From NCBI RefSeq assembly GCF_024723825.1, contig NZ_JANQBQ010000001.1, positions 1,798,001 through 1,862,000 of the forward strand: a DNA stretch of 64,000 nt, read 5' to 3'. This stretch comes from Romboutsia lituseburensis. Lineage in GTDB: Bacteria > Bacillota > Clostridia > Peptostreptococcales > Peptostreptococcaceae. Below the pieces are notes generated by a model. The model made no database searches, had not been told where the DNA came from, and saw only the letters and a program-made list of their open reading frames with translations. Positions 17,102 to 26,025 of the stretch are shown piece by piece. A program made the translations under genes and the position numbers. How positions within the stretch are numbered: position 1 is the stretch's first letter; each line of letters begins with the position of its first letter.

Positions 17102-18814
17102 TTACATATTGAAAGTTTTATCTACATGATTTTTTATTTCTTCCGCAGTTCCCATAGCTAATACTTCATTTGCAAAAGTCTTCATATCTTGATAATTTAC
17201 AGACGTTATGAATTTTCTAGCTGGAAGGATAGATATAGGACTCATAGAAAATTCATCAAGACCAAATCCTAATAATATAGGTATCATTCTCTTATCTCCT
17301 GCTGATTCTCCACACATCCCTACCCATTTACCTTCTTTATGAGCATTATCTATAGTCATTTTTATAAGTCTAAGCACTGCTGGATTAAATTGGTTATAAA
17401 GATGGCTTATTTTTTGATTCATTCTATCAACTGCACAAGTATATTGAATTAGGTCATTTGTTCCTATTGAAAAGAAATCAACATGCTTAGCTAATATATC
17501 TGTTATTATAGCTGATGATGGTATTTCTATCATCATACCAACTTCTACATCGTCAGCATATGCTATTCCTTCAGCATCCATTTCAGCTAAAACTTCTTTT
17601 ATAACTTCTTTAGCAGCTAATAATTCTTCTAAAGATGATATCATCGGGAACATAATTCTTAATTTTCCATGTACACTTGCTCTATATAAAGCTCTTAATT
17701 GAGTTTTGAATATATCTGTTCTATCTAAACAAAGTCTTATAGCTCTATATCCTAAGAATGGGTTCATTTCATGATCCATTTGGAAATAAGGAAGTTCTTT
17801 ATCTCCACCTATATCTAGAGTTCTTATAACTATAGGTTTTCCATTCATACCTTCAAGTACAGCCTTATAAGCTTCATATTGTTCTTCTTCACTTGGGAAG
17901 TTATCTTCTTTGTCCATATATAAGAATTCTGTTCTATAAAGACCAACACCTTCTGCATCATTCTTTATTAATCCTTCTACATCATTAGGACTTCCGATAT
18001 TACCTGCAAGCTCAACATGTCTACCATCTAAAGTTATAGAAGCTTTTCCTTTTAATAATTCTAAGGCTTTTCTTTCTTCCTCAAATTTAGTTTTAAGTTC
18101 TTGGTATTTAGCTTTAGTTTCTTCATCTGGATTTACTATAACCTCACCTGTATCACCGTTAAATACTATGAAATCGCCATCCTTAACTTTAGAAGTTATA
18201 TCAGTAAGACCAACTACTGCAGCTATTTCTAATGTTCTAGCCATTATAGCTGTATGAGATGTTCTTCCACCTATATCAGTTAAGAATCCTAATACCATTT
18301 TTTTATTCATTGTTGCAGTATCAGAAGGAGTTAAATCATGTGCTATTAACACAACTTCTTCATCAAGACCTGCTAAATCAACTACTTTTACACCTAGTAT
18401 ATGTCTAAGTACTCTATTTGTAACATCTTTTATATCTGCGGCTCTTTCTCTCATGTACTCATTGTCCATAGATTCAAACATAGATACAAACATTTCTTTT
18501 ATTTCATTTAATGCAAAAGCTGCATTTACTTTTTCATCTCTAATTTTAGTTATTGTAGAATCTATTAGTTCTGGGTCTGCTAAAACTAGTAAGTGAGCTT
18601 CAAATATCTCAGCTTCATGTTCCCCTAATTCTTGGCAAGCTTTTTCCTTAACTCTAGTTAATTCTTGTCTTGAGACTTCAACAGCCTTTTGTAATAAAGT
18701 TACTTCTTCTTCAACATTTTCGATATTTTTTCTTTCTATAACTAATTCGTTATGCTCAACTACTAATGCTTTTCCTAGAGCTATTCCCGGAGATGCTCCT
18801 GTTCCTTTGTACAT
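17102..18814 (-). CDS. ptsI: Phosphoenolpyruvate--protein phosphotransferase (PTS enzyme I)
   Basis: 570 residues, standard length. It transfers phosphate from PEP to its own histidine and then to HPr, starting the sugar PTS relay in the cytoplasm. The active-site motif GGRTSHTAIMAR is at about 184-195. The PEP-binding barrel shows EGVGLYRTEFLYMD, GYRAIRLCL, the FSIGTNDLIQYT block, and MCGESAGD with the catalytic Cys. It follows ptsH on the same strand, but a terminator-like hairpin lies between them, so ptsI may depend on readthrough or its own promoter. ATG start with TAGGAGGGAG. Confidence 0.97.
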   Translation of the reverse strand: MYKGTGASPGIALGKALVVEHNELVIERKNIENVEEEVTLLQKAVEVSRQELTRVKEKACQELGEHEAEIFEAHLLVLADPELIDSTITKIRDEKVNAAFALNEIKEMFVSMFESMDNEYMRERAADIKDVTNRVLRHILGVKVVDLAGLDEEVVLIAHDLTPSDTATMNKKMVLGFLTDIGGRTSHTAIMARTLEIAAVVGLTDITSKVKDGDFIVFNGDTGEVIVNPDEETKAKYQELKTKFEEERKALELLKGKASITLDGRHVELAGNIGSPNDVEGLIKNDAEGVGLYRTEFLYMDKEDNFPSEEEQYEAYKAVLEGMNGKPIVIRTLDIGGDKELPYFQMDHEMNPFLGYRAIRLCLDRTDIFKTQLRALYRASVHGKLRIMFPMISSLEELLAAKEVIKEVLAEMDAEGIAYADDVEVGMMIEIPSSAIITDILAKHVDFFSIGTNDLIQYTCAVDRMNQKISHLYNQFNPAVLRLIKMTIDNAHKEGKWVGMCGESAGDKRMIPILLGFGLDEFSMSPISILPARKFITSVNYQDMKTFANEVLAMGTAEEIKNHVDKTFNM

Positions 18815-18927
18815 AGGTACTCCCTCCTAATGTTTAACTTTTTTTAGTCTAAAATATATATTCAATGTTTCTTTACTAAATTGTCGATTTATTTTTTGTT
18901 AATTTATTGTTAAGTTTATACCAAATA

Positions 18928-18951
18928 AAACCCCGGGATAAACCGAGGTTT
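18928..18951 (-). terminator. Terminator/attenuator between ptsH and ptsI
   Basis: GC-rich stem AAACCCCGG/CCGAGGTTT (one G-U pair in RNA) with 6-base loop and T-rich tail on the minus strand, just downstream of ptsH. Partial readthrough would set HPr above enzyme I. Confidence 0.75.
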
Positions 18952-18970
18952 ATTTATATATAATTATGGA

Positions 18971-19231
18971 CTATTCTCCGAATCCACCTTCAACTAATTC
19001 AACTAATGCAGCTACTGCAGCTTCTTGATCTTCTCCATTAGCAACAACTATTAATTCGTCACCTTGAGCTAATCCTAAGCTCATTATTCCCATTATTGAT
19101 TTAGCATTTACAGTTTTTCCTTTAGCCTTAACTTCTACTACAGATTTAAACTCAGCAGCCTTCTTTACGAACATTCCTGCTGGTCTAGCATGTAATCCAC
19201 TTGCATTCTTTATAACTACTAATTTTTCCAT
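18971..19231 (-). CDS. ptsH: Phosphocarrier protein HPr
   Basis: 86 residues. It accepts phosphate from enzyme I on the histidine in SGLHARPAG (His14 here) and passes it to sugar-specific IIA domains. The regulatory serine motif NAKSIMGIMSLG is also present, so HPr kinase control of catabolite repression is likely. The frame is open 5 codons further upstream, but GGAGG with 8-base spacing sets the ATG at 19231 (MEKLVVIK). It is upstream of ptsI on the same strand. Confidence 0.97.
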   Translation of the reverse strand: MEKLVVIKNASGLHARPAGMFVKKAAEFKSVVEVKAKGKTVNAKSIMGIMSLGLAQGDELIVVANGEDQEAAVAALVELVEGGFGE

Positions 19232-19375
19232 TTGTGAAACCTCCAATAAATTTATTCTTAAAGTATTTATTTACTTTATTAACCTTTTATCTATATCCTT
19301 AAAATTCCTTTTATGGTGAGTTGTTCCATTTTTGTCCAATGGTGCATTTTTTGTCCCACTTTAGGAATAATTAAG

Positions 19376-20587
19376 CTAACCTTGATTTTTGAAATCTTTC
19401 AAGAAGTAATTTGTCAAAAGTTTTGACATTTTGTTCTTTTTCAACGATATAATTGTCCTAATTTCAGTATTCAACGTTAAGTTTTTACTAGTATTGATGT
19501 TTTTATTTACTGTATCTATAACTTTATTAAAATCATATAATTTTATTCTATTTATATTATTTTCTTCAAGCTTTTTCTCATACATACAGTAAAACAAATC
19601 TTTATATGAAAAATCCTTATCTAGATTTAAAAACTCTCCTACCTTAGGAATTATAACTTCCATTAAAGTTCTTAATGATGTATCTTTTTTTACACCTAAT
19701 AAGTTAGAAATATCTTCTATTGTTTGTTTATCTAGTCTTCTAAATTTTTCAAAACAATATTCTTCATCAAACTTATAATCAACATTAAAGTAATAATTAA
19801 CTCCTTCATATCTGTTATATGATTTCATAGCATCGAAATAACCTAGTTTTATATTTTTTTCTACACTATCTTTATCTTTATTTAAAGATCCACCTAAATA
19901 TTCTGATGGAATTATAGTTTTTACATTAATATCTTGGTGCTTATTTAAATTTATTTTTCCCAAAAAGTCGTCTATAAGTCTTATAACTACAATATCATTA
20001 TATCCTTTATTTTCAAGTAGACTTATTGGCATATTATCAAAAAACATACCGTCTAAATAAAGCTTATCATCCATTCTATCCAATTTAAATATCGGTAAAC
20101 TCGAACTTGCTATGAGATAATCTATTAATCTACCGTTTGGTATCTCTCCCAAATATAAAGGATGAGGATTAATTTTTTTATCCCAGTGAACAGTCACCAA
20201 TCCAAAATCTTTGTTAGAATTCCTTATAGATTCCTCATTTAAGGTTTTTTCTAATAACTGTCTTAAAGGAGTTATATCTATACCTTCATTTTTTCTAGCT
20301 TTATTTATCAACCCAATTACTGCATTGAAGTTTTTAGCTGTAAAGTCTATGTTTTTATATTTTTCATAACTTTCCTCATCAATATTCATAAAATGAGTAT
20401 AATCATAAGTTAACCAAATATCTTCCATAACTTCTATATCATTTTGTATTATATAAGCACCATTTAGCGCTCCTATTGACGTTCCAGCTACTCCTTGGAA
20501 CTCTATACCTAGGTCTCTTAAGGCTTTGTAAGCACCTATCTGGTAAGCACCTTTTGTCCCTCCACCTTCTAATACTAAACCTTTCAT
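19376..20587 (-). CDS. Patatin-like phospholipase
   Basis: 403 residues. The N-terminus has the patatin oxyanion loop LEGGGTKGAYQIG (about 5-17) and the nucleophile elbow GTSIG (Ser at about 41). The Asp of the catalytic dyad is probably in YLDGMFFDNMP (DGxF variant of the DGG motif). A C-terminal 200-residue extension is Lys-rich and unrecognised. Such enzymes hydrolyse acyl esters of membrane lipids. A GTG at 20596 would add three residues, but AGGTG spacing favours the ATG at 20587. No signal peptide, so it is likely cytoplasmic. Spaced apart from ptsH; not obviously in an operon. Confidence 0.85.
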   Translation of the reverse strand: MKGLVLEGGGTKGAYQIGAYKALRDLGIEFQGVAGTSIGALNGAYIIQNDIEVMEDIWLTYDYTHFMNIDEESYEKYKNIDFTAKNFNAVIGLINKARKNEGIDITPLRQLLEKTLNEESIRNSNKDFGLVTVHWDKKINPHPLYLGEIPNGRLIDYLIASSSLPIFKLDRMDDKLYLDGMFFDNMPISLLENKGYNDIVVIRLIDDFLGKINLNKHQDINVKTIIPSEYLGGSLNKDKDSVEKNIKLGYFDAMKSYNRYEGVNYYFNVDYKFDEEYCFEKFRRLDKQTIEDISNLLGVKKDTSLRTLMEVIIPKVGEFLNLDKDFSYKDLFYCMYEKKLEENNINRIKLYDFNKVIDTVNKNINTSKNLTLNTEIRTIISLKKNKMSKLLTNYFLKDFKNQG

Positions 20588-20916
20588 ACATATCACCTGT
20601 TTTGTTTTAGAAAGATATATACATTTTCAACATTAGACATTCGATTTCCTAAGCTATAAATTTTAAAGATAAGCTTAAAACAATCTAGAATAATCTATGA
20701 TATTTTTTAGTACCTTTTAGGATACAAATTCCTTTAATTAAAATATATTACAACTTTTATGATTTTTCAAGTCGAAATATAAGTTTTATTCAAATTTAAT
20801 TTAATATTTTGATATTTTATGCCAAAATTATATAATTAAATTTAAGTATATTTTATCATAAAGTTACTAAAAAAGTATATACCTTTCATTTTTTTTATAA
20901 TAGTTTTATAAATTAA
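20588..20916. other. A/T-rich spacer
   Basis: About 330 bp between the small STAS-like gene and the patatin gene start. It is strongly A/T-rich with no frame that has a ribosome site, no clear hairpin terminator and no recognised RNA. Confidence 0.5.
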
Positions 20917-21261
20917 TTACTTGATTTGATTTATTGATGGAACTACCTTAACCGCCTTATTAAACAATTTTTGTTCTATTTTACCTAAATTCATATTTCC
21001 CATTATATAATTTTCTGGGTCAATTAAGTACATTCTTTTATATCCATTTTTAAAAAATGTCATACATACACTTCTTAAATCTTCGATATTTTCACATTCA
21101 AATATCGAAGGTGTTACTATTAATTTATATTGATTAAATTTTATACCTTTTACATTCTGCTTATACTCATTTATAAATTTTTTTGCATCATTGCTACTTA
21201 TATATCCACTTACATCAATATAAACAGCCTTATCTGTATTTGATACTCTCATATTTATCAT
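20917..21261 (-). CDS. Small protein, possibly STAS-like
   Basis: 114 residues, no signal or membrane segment. The pattern of alternating beta strands and helices (AVYIDVSGYISSNDAKKFINEYKQN...YKLIVTPSIFECENIEDLRSV...YKRMYLID) is reminiscent of STAS/SpoIIAA folds, but no phosphorylatable Ser motif (DSSG) is present. The family call is therefore weak. ATG start with GGGAGGATT. It lies 65 bp downstream of the CamA-like methyltransferase on the same strand and is likely co-transcribed with it. Confidence 0.55.
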   Translation of the reverse strand: MINMRVSNTDKAVYIDVSGYISSNDAKKFINEYKQNVKGIKFNQYKLIVTPSIFECENIEDLRSVCMTFFKNGYKRMYLIDPENYIMGNMNLGKIEQKLFNKAVKVVPSINQIK

Positions 21262-21326
21262 TTTTAATCCTCCCTACAATACTCTTTAATTAATTTAATT
21301 ATATGAGTATTAGGCGGCATTAGTGA

Positions 21327-23057
21327 TTAAATAGACAATGACAGTTTTACTAATTTATCAATTTCATATTGTAAGCTATTTATTACCTCATTATTTTTTT
21401 CATTTCCTTGCAAAACTTTTATCATTTTTCTAGATAAAAATTCTATTTTTTCATAATTTTCATCTTTGAATATTTTTATTTTCATTACTTTATTAGGATA
21501 ATAATCATATATATTTTTACTTATTTTTTTTCCAATTAATTTAAAATATTTTTCATATATACAAGAGTTAAGTATTCCTACCAAATACTCATAAGAAAAA
21601 TCATTTTTATATTCATCTTTAATATAAAAAGAATATATATCTGCACTACAATAATTATAATTATAGTCTATAGCAAATCTATTTTCCTTGCATTTATAAG
21701 GATACATTATTTTTACTTGCTCAAATAATGATTTTTCCCTCCCCCATTGAAGCTCATACCATTTTCTAATATTTTTTTTGCACTCTCTTCTATTTGCTAG
21801 CTTATCTTTATATTTTCCAATTATTTCTGTAATCTCAAAAATATATTCTTCCTCATCCTTAATATCATTAGAGTATATTAAGTTTTTATTGCTATCTTCA
21901 ATTATGTATTTTGATATATGTTTATTTTTTATCCAAGATTTTAGAATGCTTTTATCTATTTTATCAACCAATTCATTTTGATTATCAATTATAAATGCCT
22001 TATCACAACCAGATATAATACCTTGAAAACTAATGGCTATATCATCTAACCTGTAGTTACATTTTTTATGTATTTTTTTTAAAAATTGTTTATCTTGCTC
22101 ATTAACTATTAACCATTCTTCATTTAAATCTTGTTGGTTTATTATAATTTTTTCAAATAAATCACTTCTTACTAATTTATTTAAATTCATATCATTATTT
22201 AATTCAAAATTTTCATTTTTAATCTTAAAAAATTCTATGTTTTCATCTATACTTTCTTTTTTGAACGTTGATATACAACTGCAAATTCCTATATTTTTAA
22301 ATATAGAACATCCTAAAAAATCTATTATTTCTTTTATATTGATATTTTTACTTATATATGATCTTAAATATTTGCCCGAAGGACTCTCTAGGAAATATCT
22401 AGGTGTTATTATACTTCCAATACCATCTTCATCTAACATTTGTATTATTTTTTTATAAAAGCAATAATAAATATCTGATTTATCCTTATAAACCTCACTA
22501 TAACTTTTCATTATTTCTTTTTTATAATCATTATTTAATTTTTTTTGACCTACATAGGGTGGATTCCCTATTATATAATCAAATTTCTCATTCCATTCAT
22601 AACGTAAACTATCACAACAATATAAATTAAATTTTTGGATATTATAATCTCCTCGCTTATTTTTCAAGCTTATTTTTAATATTTCAATAGCACTTGAGTC
22701 TATATCAGCACCATAGATACAATTTGTTACTATATGATTATGAATATTATTGATGTTCCAATAATCGCTCCCGTACAAATTACTTAACTCAAATAAGTTT
22801 TTTTCAATAATTTCATATAAAATATCATATGCTTCTAACAAAAAATTTCCACATCCACATGATATATCAAGTACTTTAGGAGATGGATTTTTTAATATGT
22901 CATGATATTTTAACGTATTTTCTAAAATATATTTTACAATAAATTTAGGTGTATAATATATGCCCTTACTTTGTTTAATATCAGTGCTCAAATTATTTTC
23001 ATAAGCTTTTGACATCTTAAAATTATCATCTCTTGCAATCTCTACCTCTAACCCCAT
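21327..23057 (-). CDS. camA: Orphan N6-adenine DNA methyltransferase, CamA-like
   Basis: 576 residues. SAM-binding motif I is LDISCGCGNFLLE (about 63-75), the acidic loop is YGADIDSSAIEI (about 115-126), and the catalytic NPPY motif is at about 165-168. The C-terminal half is a target-recognition region (SFQGIISGCDKAFII, WYELQWGREKSLFEQVKIMYPYK). As remembered, length, NPPY position and many blocks match C. difficile CamA, which methylates the last A of CAAAAA and supports sporulation. No restriction nuclease gene is adjacent, so it is an orphan. The frame opens with TTG at 23078, but GGAGGGG before the ATG at 23057 sets the start. The specificity here is inferred, not shown. Confidence 0.85.
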   Translation of the reverse strand: MGLEVEIARDDNFKMSKAYENNLSTDIKQSKGIYYTPKFIVKYILENTLKYHDILKNPSPKVLDISCGCGNFLLEAYDILYEIIEKNLFELSNLYGSDYWNINNIHNHIVTNCIYGADIDSSAIEILKISLKNKRGDYNIQKFNLYCCDSLRYEWNEKFDYIIGNPPYVGQKKLNNDYKKEIMKSYSEVYKDKSDIYYCFYKKIIQMLDEDGIGSIITPRYFLESPSGKYLRSYISKNINIKEIIDFLGCSIFKNIGICSCISTFKKESIDENIEFFKIKNENFELNNDMNLNKLVRSDLFEKIIINQQDLNEEWLIVNEQDKQFLKKIHKKCNYRLDDIAISFQGIISGCDKAFIIDNQNELVDKIDKSILKSWIKNKHISKYIIEDSNKNLIYSNDIKDEEEYIFEITEIIGKYKDKLANRRECKKNIRKWYELQWGREKSLFEQVKIMYPYKCKENRFAIDYNYNYCSADIYSFYIKDEYKNDFSYEYLVGILNSCIYEKYFKLIGKKISKNIYDYYPNKVMKIKIFKDENYEKIEFLSRKMIKVLQGNEKNNEVINSLQYEIDKLVKLSLSI

Positions 23058-23140
23058 ATTCCCCTCCAAGTAAAGCAACTTATCATTTGTTTATTAAGAA
23101 CTTCATTTAAATTTTCTCTATTGTATAAATTATAGCACAA

Positions 23141-24046
23141 TTATTTAACCCATTTTTCTTGTATCCATTTAAGGTGCTTTGATATATCATAATTGGTTCC
23201 TAAATCAATTAAGTATTGTAGAGACTCACAATCATCCATACCTATATCTCTATCTATTCTAGGATTGATTCTCTCATAATTATCTTCTAAGAGCATTTTA
23301 GAAAATATTTGGCTCATCTGAGCATTTCCTTCTAATGTCATAGATATAATTGGGAAATCTGGGTTTTTGCTTATAATCCAGTCTAGCGCTCCCCAAGATG
23401 TTGTGTCTTGCTTTATACTATTAAAGTTATAACCTGTTCCAAATGATAATAATCTTAGATCTTCCTTATATTTACCTATTTCTTTAGAAATTGAATGAAT
23501 GACACATGATACCCCTGGATCTGTAGCTATTATTCCTCCATCTATATGGTTTTGATATGTTGGAAAAAATACAGGTGCAGCGCTACTTGACATTGCCACG
23601 TCTATAACTCTTTCATTTTCTGTCGCAGAATTCGGTATATTATTGTAAAATACAGGTTTCCATTCACTTGTTTCACTCCCAATATAAAAACTAGGTATAA
23701 CTACCAATTTTCCTAAATCTTTTAACTTTAGCTTTTCAGGAAAAACACTAAGTAGAAGCTCTTTTAAATTTGTATTATTATACTTAGGTCTTAGCATCTC
23801 TGAATATGATTTATCAAATATATAATCAACATTTTCTTTAGAATATAACTGTCTCACTTCACTACAGCTTAATCCATACGCTAAACCTAATGCTATTAAG
23901 CTACCCGTTGATGTTCCTCCTAACATATTAGTTTTTCTTATTATATCAGGCATTTTTTTTTGTATATTCTCAAATATACATATACTTAGAGCACCCCTCA
24001 GCCCTCCTCCATCAAAAGAAACTATATTAAAAGTAGAGTTTTCCAT
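23141..24046 (-). CDS. Patatin-like phospholipase (CapV/FabD-lysophospholipase type)
   Basis: 301 residues. SFDGGGLRGALSI (about 9-21) is the oxyanion loop, GGTSTGSLIALG (about 43-54) holds the nucleophile serine, and IDGGIIATDPG holds the catalytic Asp in a DGG motif. It lacks the long extension of the patatin at 19376 and is only distantly alike. It probably hydrolyses acyl esters of phospholipids in the cytoplasm. ATG start with ATGGAGGTAAA. It lies 83 bp upstream of the methyltransferase on the same strand, so the pair may be one transcript. Patatins also appear as defence effectors, but no cyclase or sensor gene is adjacent. Confidence 0.85.
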   Translation of the reverse strand: MENSTFNIVSFDGGGLRGALSICIFENIQKKMPDIIRKTNMLGGTSTGSLIALGLAYGLSCSEVRQLYSKENVDYIFDKSYSEMLRPKYNNTNLKELLLSVFPEKLKLKDLGKLVVIPSFYIGSETSEWKPVFYNNIPNSATENERVIDVAMSSSAAPVFFPTYQNHIDGGIIATDPGVSCVIHSISKEIGKYKEDLRLLSFGTGYNFNSIKQDTTSWGALDWIISKNPDFPIISMTLEGNAQMSQIFSKMLLEDNYERINPRIDRDIGMDDCESLQYLIDLGTNYDISKHLKWIQEKWVK

Positions 24047-24097
24047 TATTTTACCTCCATAATAAAAATAAACTTTAGTGTATATCTATGCATAAAA

Positions 24098-24121
24098 AAA
24101 TAGGATGTTTCCATCCTATTT
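24098..24121 (-). terminator. Terminator of the EAL-domain gene
   Basis: Perfect ten-base stem AAATAGGATG/CATCCTATTT with 4-base loop and T7 on the minus strand. Confidence 0.9.
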
Positions 24122-24140
24122 ATATACTTCATATATTTAG

Positions 24141-25802
24141 TTATTTTAAAAGTTCTTTATATTCATGTATTTCTACTGGCTTTGAAAATACATATCCTTG
24201 CACAACTTCACATCCAGTAGACTTTAGTACTTCTACTTGGTTTCTATTTTCAACACCTTCACATACTGTACTTAGACTTAAATTTTTTGACAAACTAAGG
24301 ATTGACTTAACCATAACCTCTGTTTTTTCATTATTTTCTATATCTAATAGCAATGATCTATCTAATTTTAATACATCTATAGGTATATCCTTTAAATTAC
24401 TTAGATTCGAATTCCCAGTTCCAAAGTCATCCATTGCAACTTTTATTCCTAACGACTTTATTTCAGTTAATTTTTTATTTATAAATTCAATATCATTTAA
24501 TGCTGTTGTTTCAGTTATTTCTATTTCTATCAACTTTGGATTTACTTTATACTTAGCAAGAATTAATTTTAAGTTTTCTACTAAATCCTGCTGATATAAT
24601 TCAACTCTCGATAGATTTATTGCGACAGGTACAACATTTATTCCTTCTTCTGTCCAGTCCTTTATTTTAGAACAAACTTCTTCAAAAACCCACTTCCCTA
24701 TATTATTGATAAATCTTGTTTTTTCAGCTATAGGTATAAATGTCATAGGGCTTATCATTCCTATAGTTGGATGTTGCCATCTTATCAAAGCTTCTGATCC
24801 AACAATTTTTTCATCATTTATATTAAATTTTGGTTGATAATGTAATATTAATTCATTATTTTTTATAGAGTAAAATAGATCTTGTTCTAACTGCATAAGT
24901 TTTTTCTTCTCTTGGCTTAACTTTTCATCAAATATAGCATAATTTTGATATCTATACTCCTTTGATTTTAATCTAGCCATATCTGCGTTATCTATTATTT
25001 TTTTTATATTGAATTCTTTCTGTATATCATAAATTCCTATAGATAGATCTATATTTATATCTAAATCTGAACTTGAAATATTTCCTATTTTATTGGTTAT
25101 AGCTTGCGCTATATATGGAACTTTTTTTTCTTTATTATATAGTTCCATTAGAATTCCAAAAACATCTCCTGTTAATCTTCCATAAACTATTCTATCTCCA
25201 AAATATAACTTTAAATTTTTTGATATACACTTTAAAATTTCATCTCCTGTTTTATATCCATACACATCATTTATTAATTTAAATTTGTCTATATCAAAAC
25301 TTACCATTATACAATTACTAGATTTTCTATTTTGTAAATAATATTTTGCCTCTACAATAAATTTATCATAATTTATAAGTTCAGTTAATGCATCTTTTGA
25401 TATGGCTGATTTAATTTGCTTGCAATTATATTTTTTTATTTTTTTTATAATTAAATATATTAACAATATCATTGATATAAGTATTACTATTATACAAATT
25501 ACAACTCTATTTATATCTTCTTTATCTAAAAATATAAAGCTTAAATCACAGATATTTTCAGTTTCATTTTGCATTTTAATTATTCCTATATATTTTTTAG
25601 ATTCTTTAGGTAATTTTCCTATATTTTTATTTAACTCTACATTTATTGATTTTATATCTATAGAGTCTTTATACTTTGCATTTTTTATAATACCTTTAGT
25701 ATGTATTAAAAAAAATAAATTTCCTAACAATACTATAGTCATAACTAAGAACGTTGTAATGCACAAAGTATTATTTTTCAACATATTATTAAATTTTTCC
25801 AT
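24141..25802 (-). CDS. Membrane c-di-GMP phosphodiesterase with degenerate GGDEF and intact EAL domain
   Basis: 553 residues. Membrane helices at about 13-35 and 90-116 enclose a small extracytoplasmic domain. The GGDEF domain (about 135-285) has TGDVF in place of GGDEF, so it should not make c-di-GMP and may only bind GTP. The EAL domain (about 300-553) keeps the metal and catalytic residues: EALIRW, AINLSR, IEITETT, MDDFGTG, LKLDRSLL, CEGVE. It probably degrades c-di-GMP, which in clostridia controls motility versus adhesion. ATG start with GGGGAAAT. It is followed by its own terminator. Confidence 0.9.
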   Translation of the reverse strand: MEKFNNMLKNNTLCITTFLVMTIVLLGNLFFLIHTKGIIKNAKYKDSIDIKSINVELNKNIGKLPKESKKYIGIIKMQNETENICDLSFIFLDKEDINRVVICIIVILISMILLIYLIIKKIKKYNCKQIKSAISKDALTELINYDKFIVEAKYYLQNRKSSNCIMVSFDIDKFKLINDVYGYKTGDEILKCISKNLKLYFGDRIVYGRLTGDVFGILMELYNKEKKVPYIAQAITNKIGNISSSDLDINIDLSIGIYDIQKEFNIKKIIDNADMARLKSKEYRYQNYAIFDEKLSQEKKKLMQLEQDLFYSIKNNELILHYQPKFNINDEKIVGSEALIRWQHPTIGMISPMTFIPIAEKTRFINNIGKWVFEEVCSKIKDWTEEGINVVPVAINLSRVELYQQDLVENLKLILAKYKVNPKLIEIEITETTALNDIEFINKKLTEIKSLGIKVAMDDFGTGNSNLSNLKDIPIDVLKLDRSLLLDIENNEKTEVMVKSILSLSKNLSLSTVCEGVENRNQVEVLKSTGCEVVQGYVFSKPVEIHEYKELLK

Positions 25803-25988
25803 AATATTTCCCCTATAAGATATTTTATTTTTTGTTATTTATTGGATATTTTAAACATATAATGTATTATAAGTTACTAAATTAGCTAAATCAATAATTT
25901 CGCTAAAAATTGCAACCGTCTATTATTTTAATTTTTTTTTATAATTTTTTTATATTTCCCATTATTTAACATTTAAAAATTAACATAA

Positions 25989-26025
25989 AAATAATGCATA
26001 GCATTTTTTATGCTATGCATTATTT
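25989..26025 (-). terminator. Terminator of the CwlD-like amidase gene
   Basis: Sixteen-base perfect stem AAATAATGCATAGCAT/ATGCTATGCATTATTT with 5-base loop, immediately downstream of the amidase stop codon. Confidence 0.85.

Noticed and set aside
19376-24046. A CBASS or other defence island built on the patatins and methyltransferase
   Set aside because: No cyclase, sensor, nuclease or ubiquitin-like component is present, and the methyltransferase resembles a chromosomal orphan enzyme.
24088-24594. 168-codon plus-strand frame opposite the EAL domain
   Set aside because: It begins in the terminator of the EAL gene and runs antisense to conserved EAL motifs.
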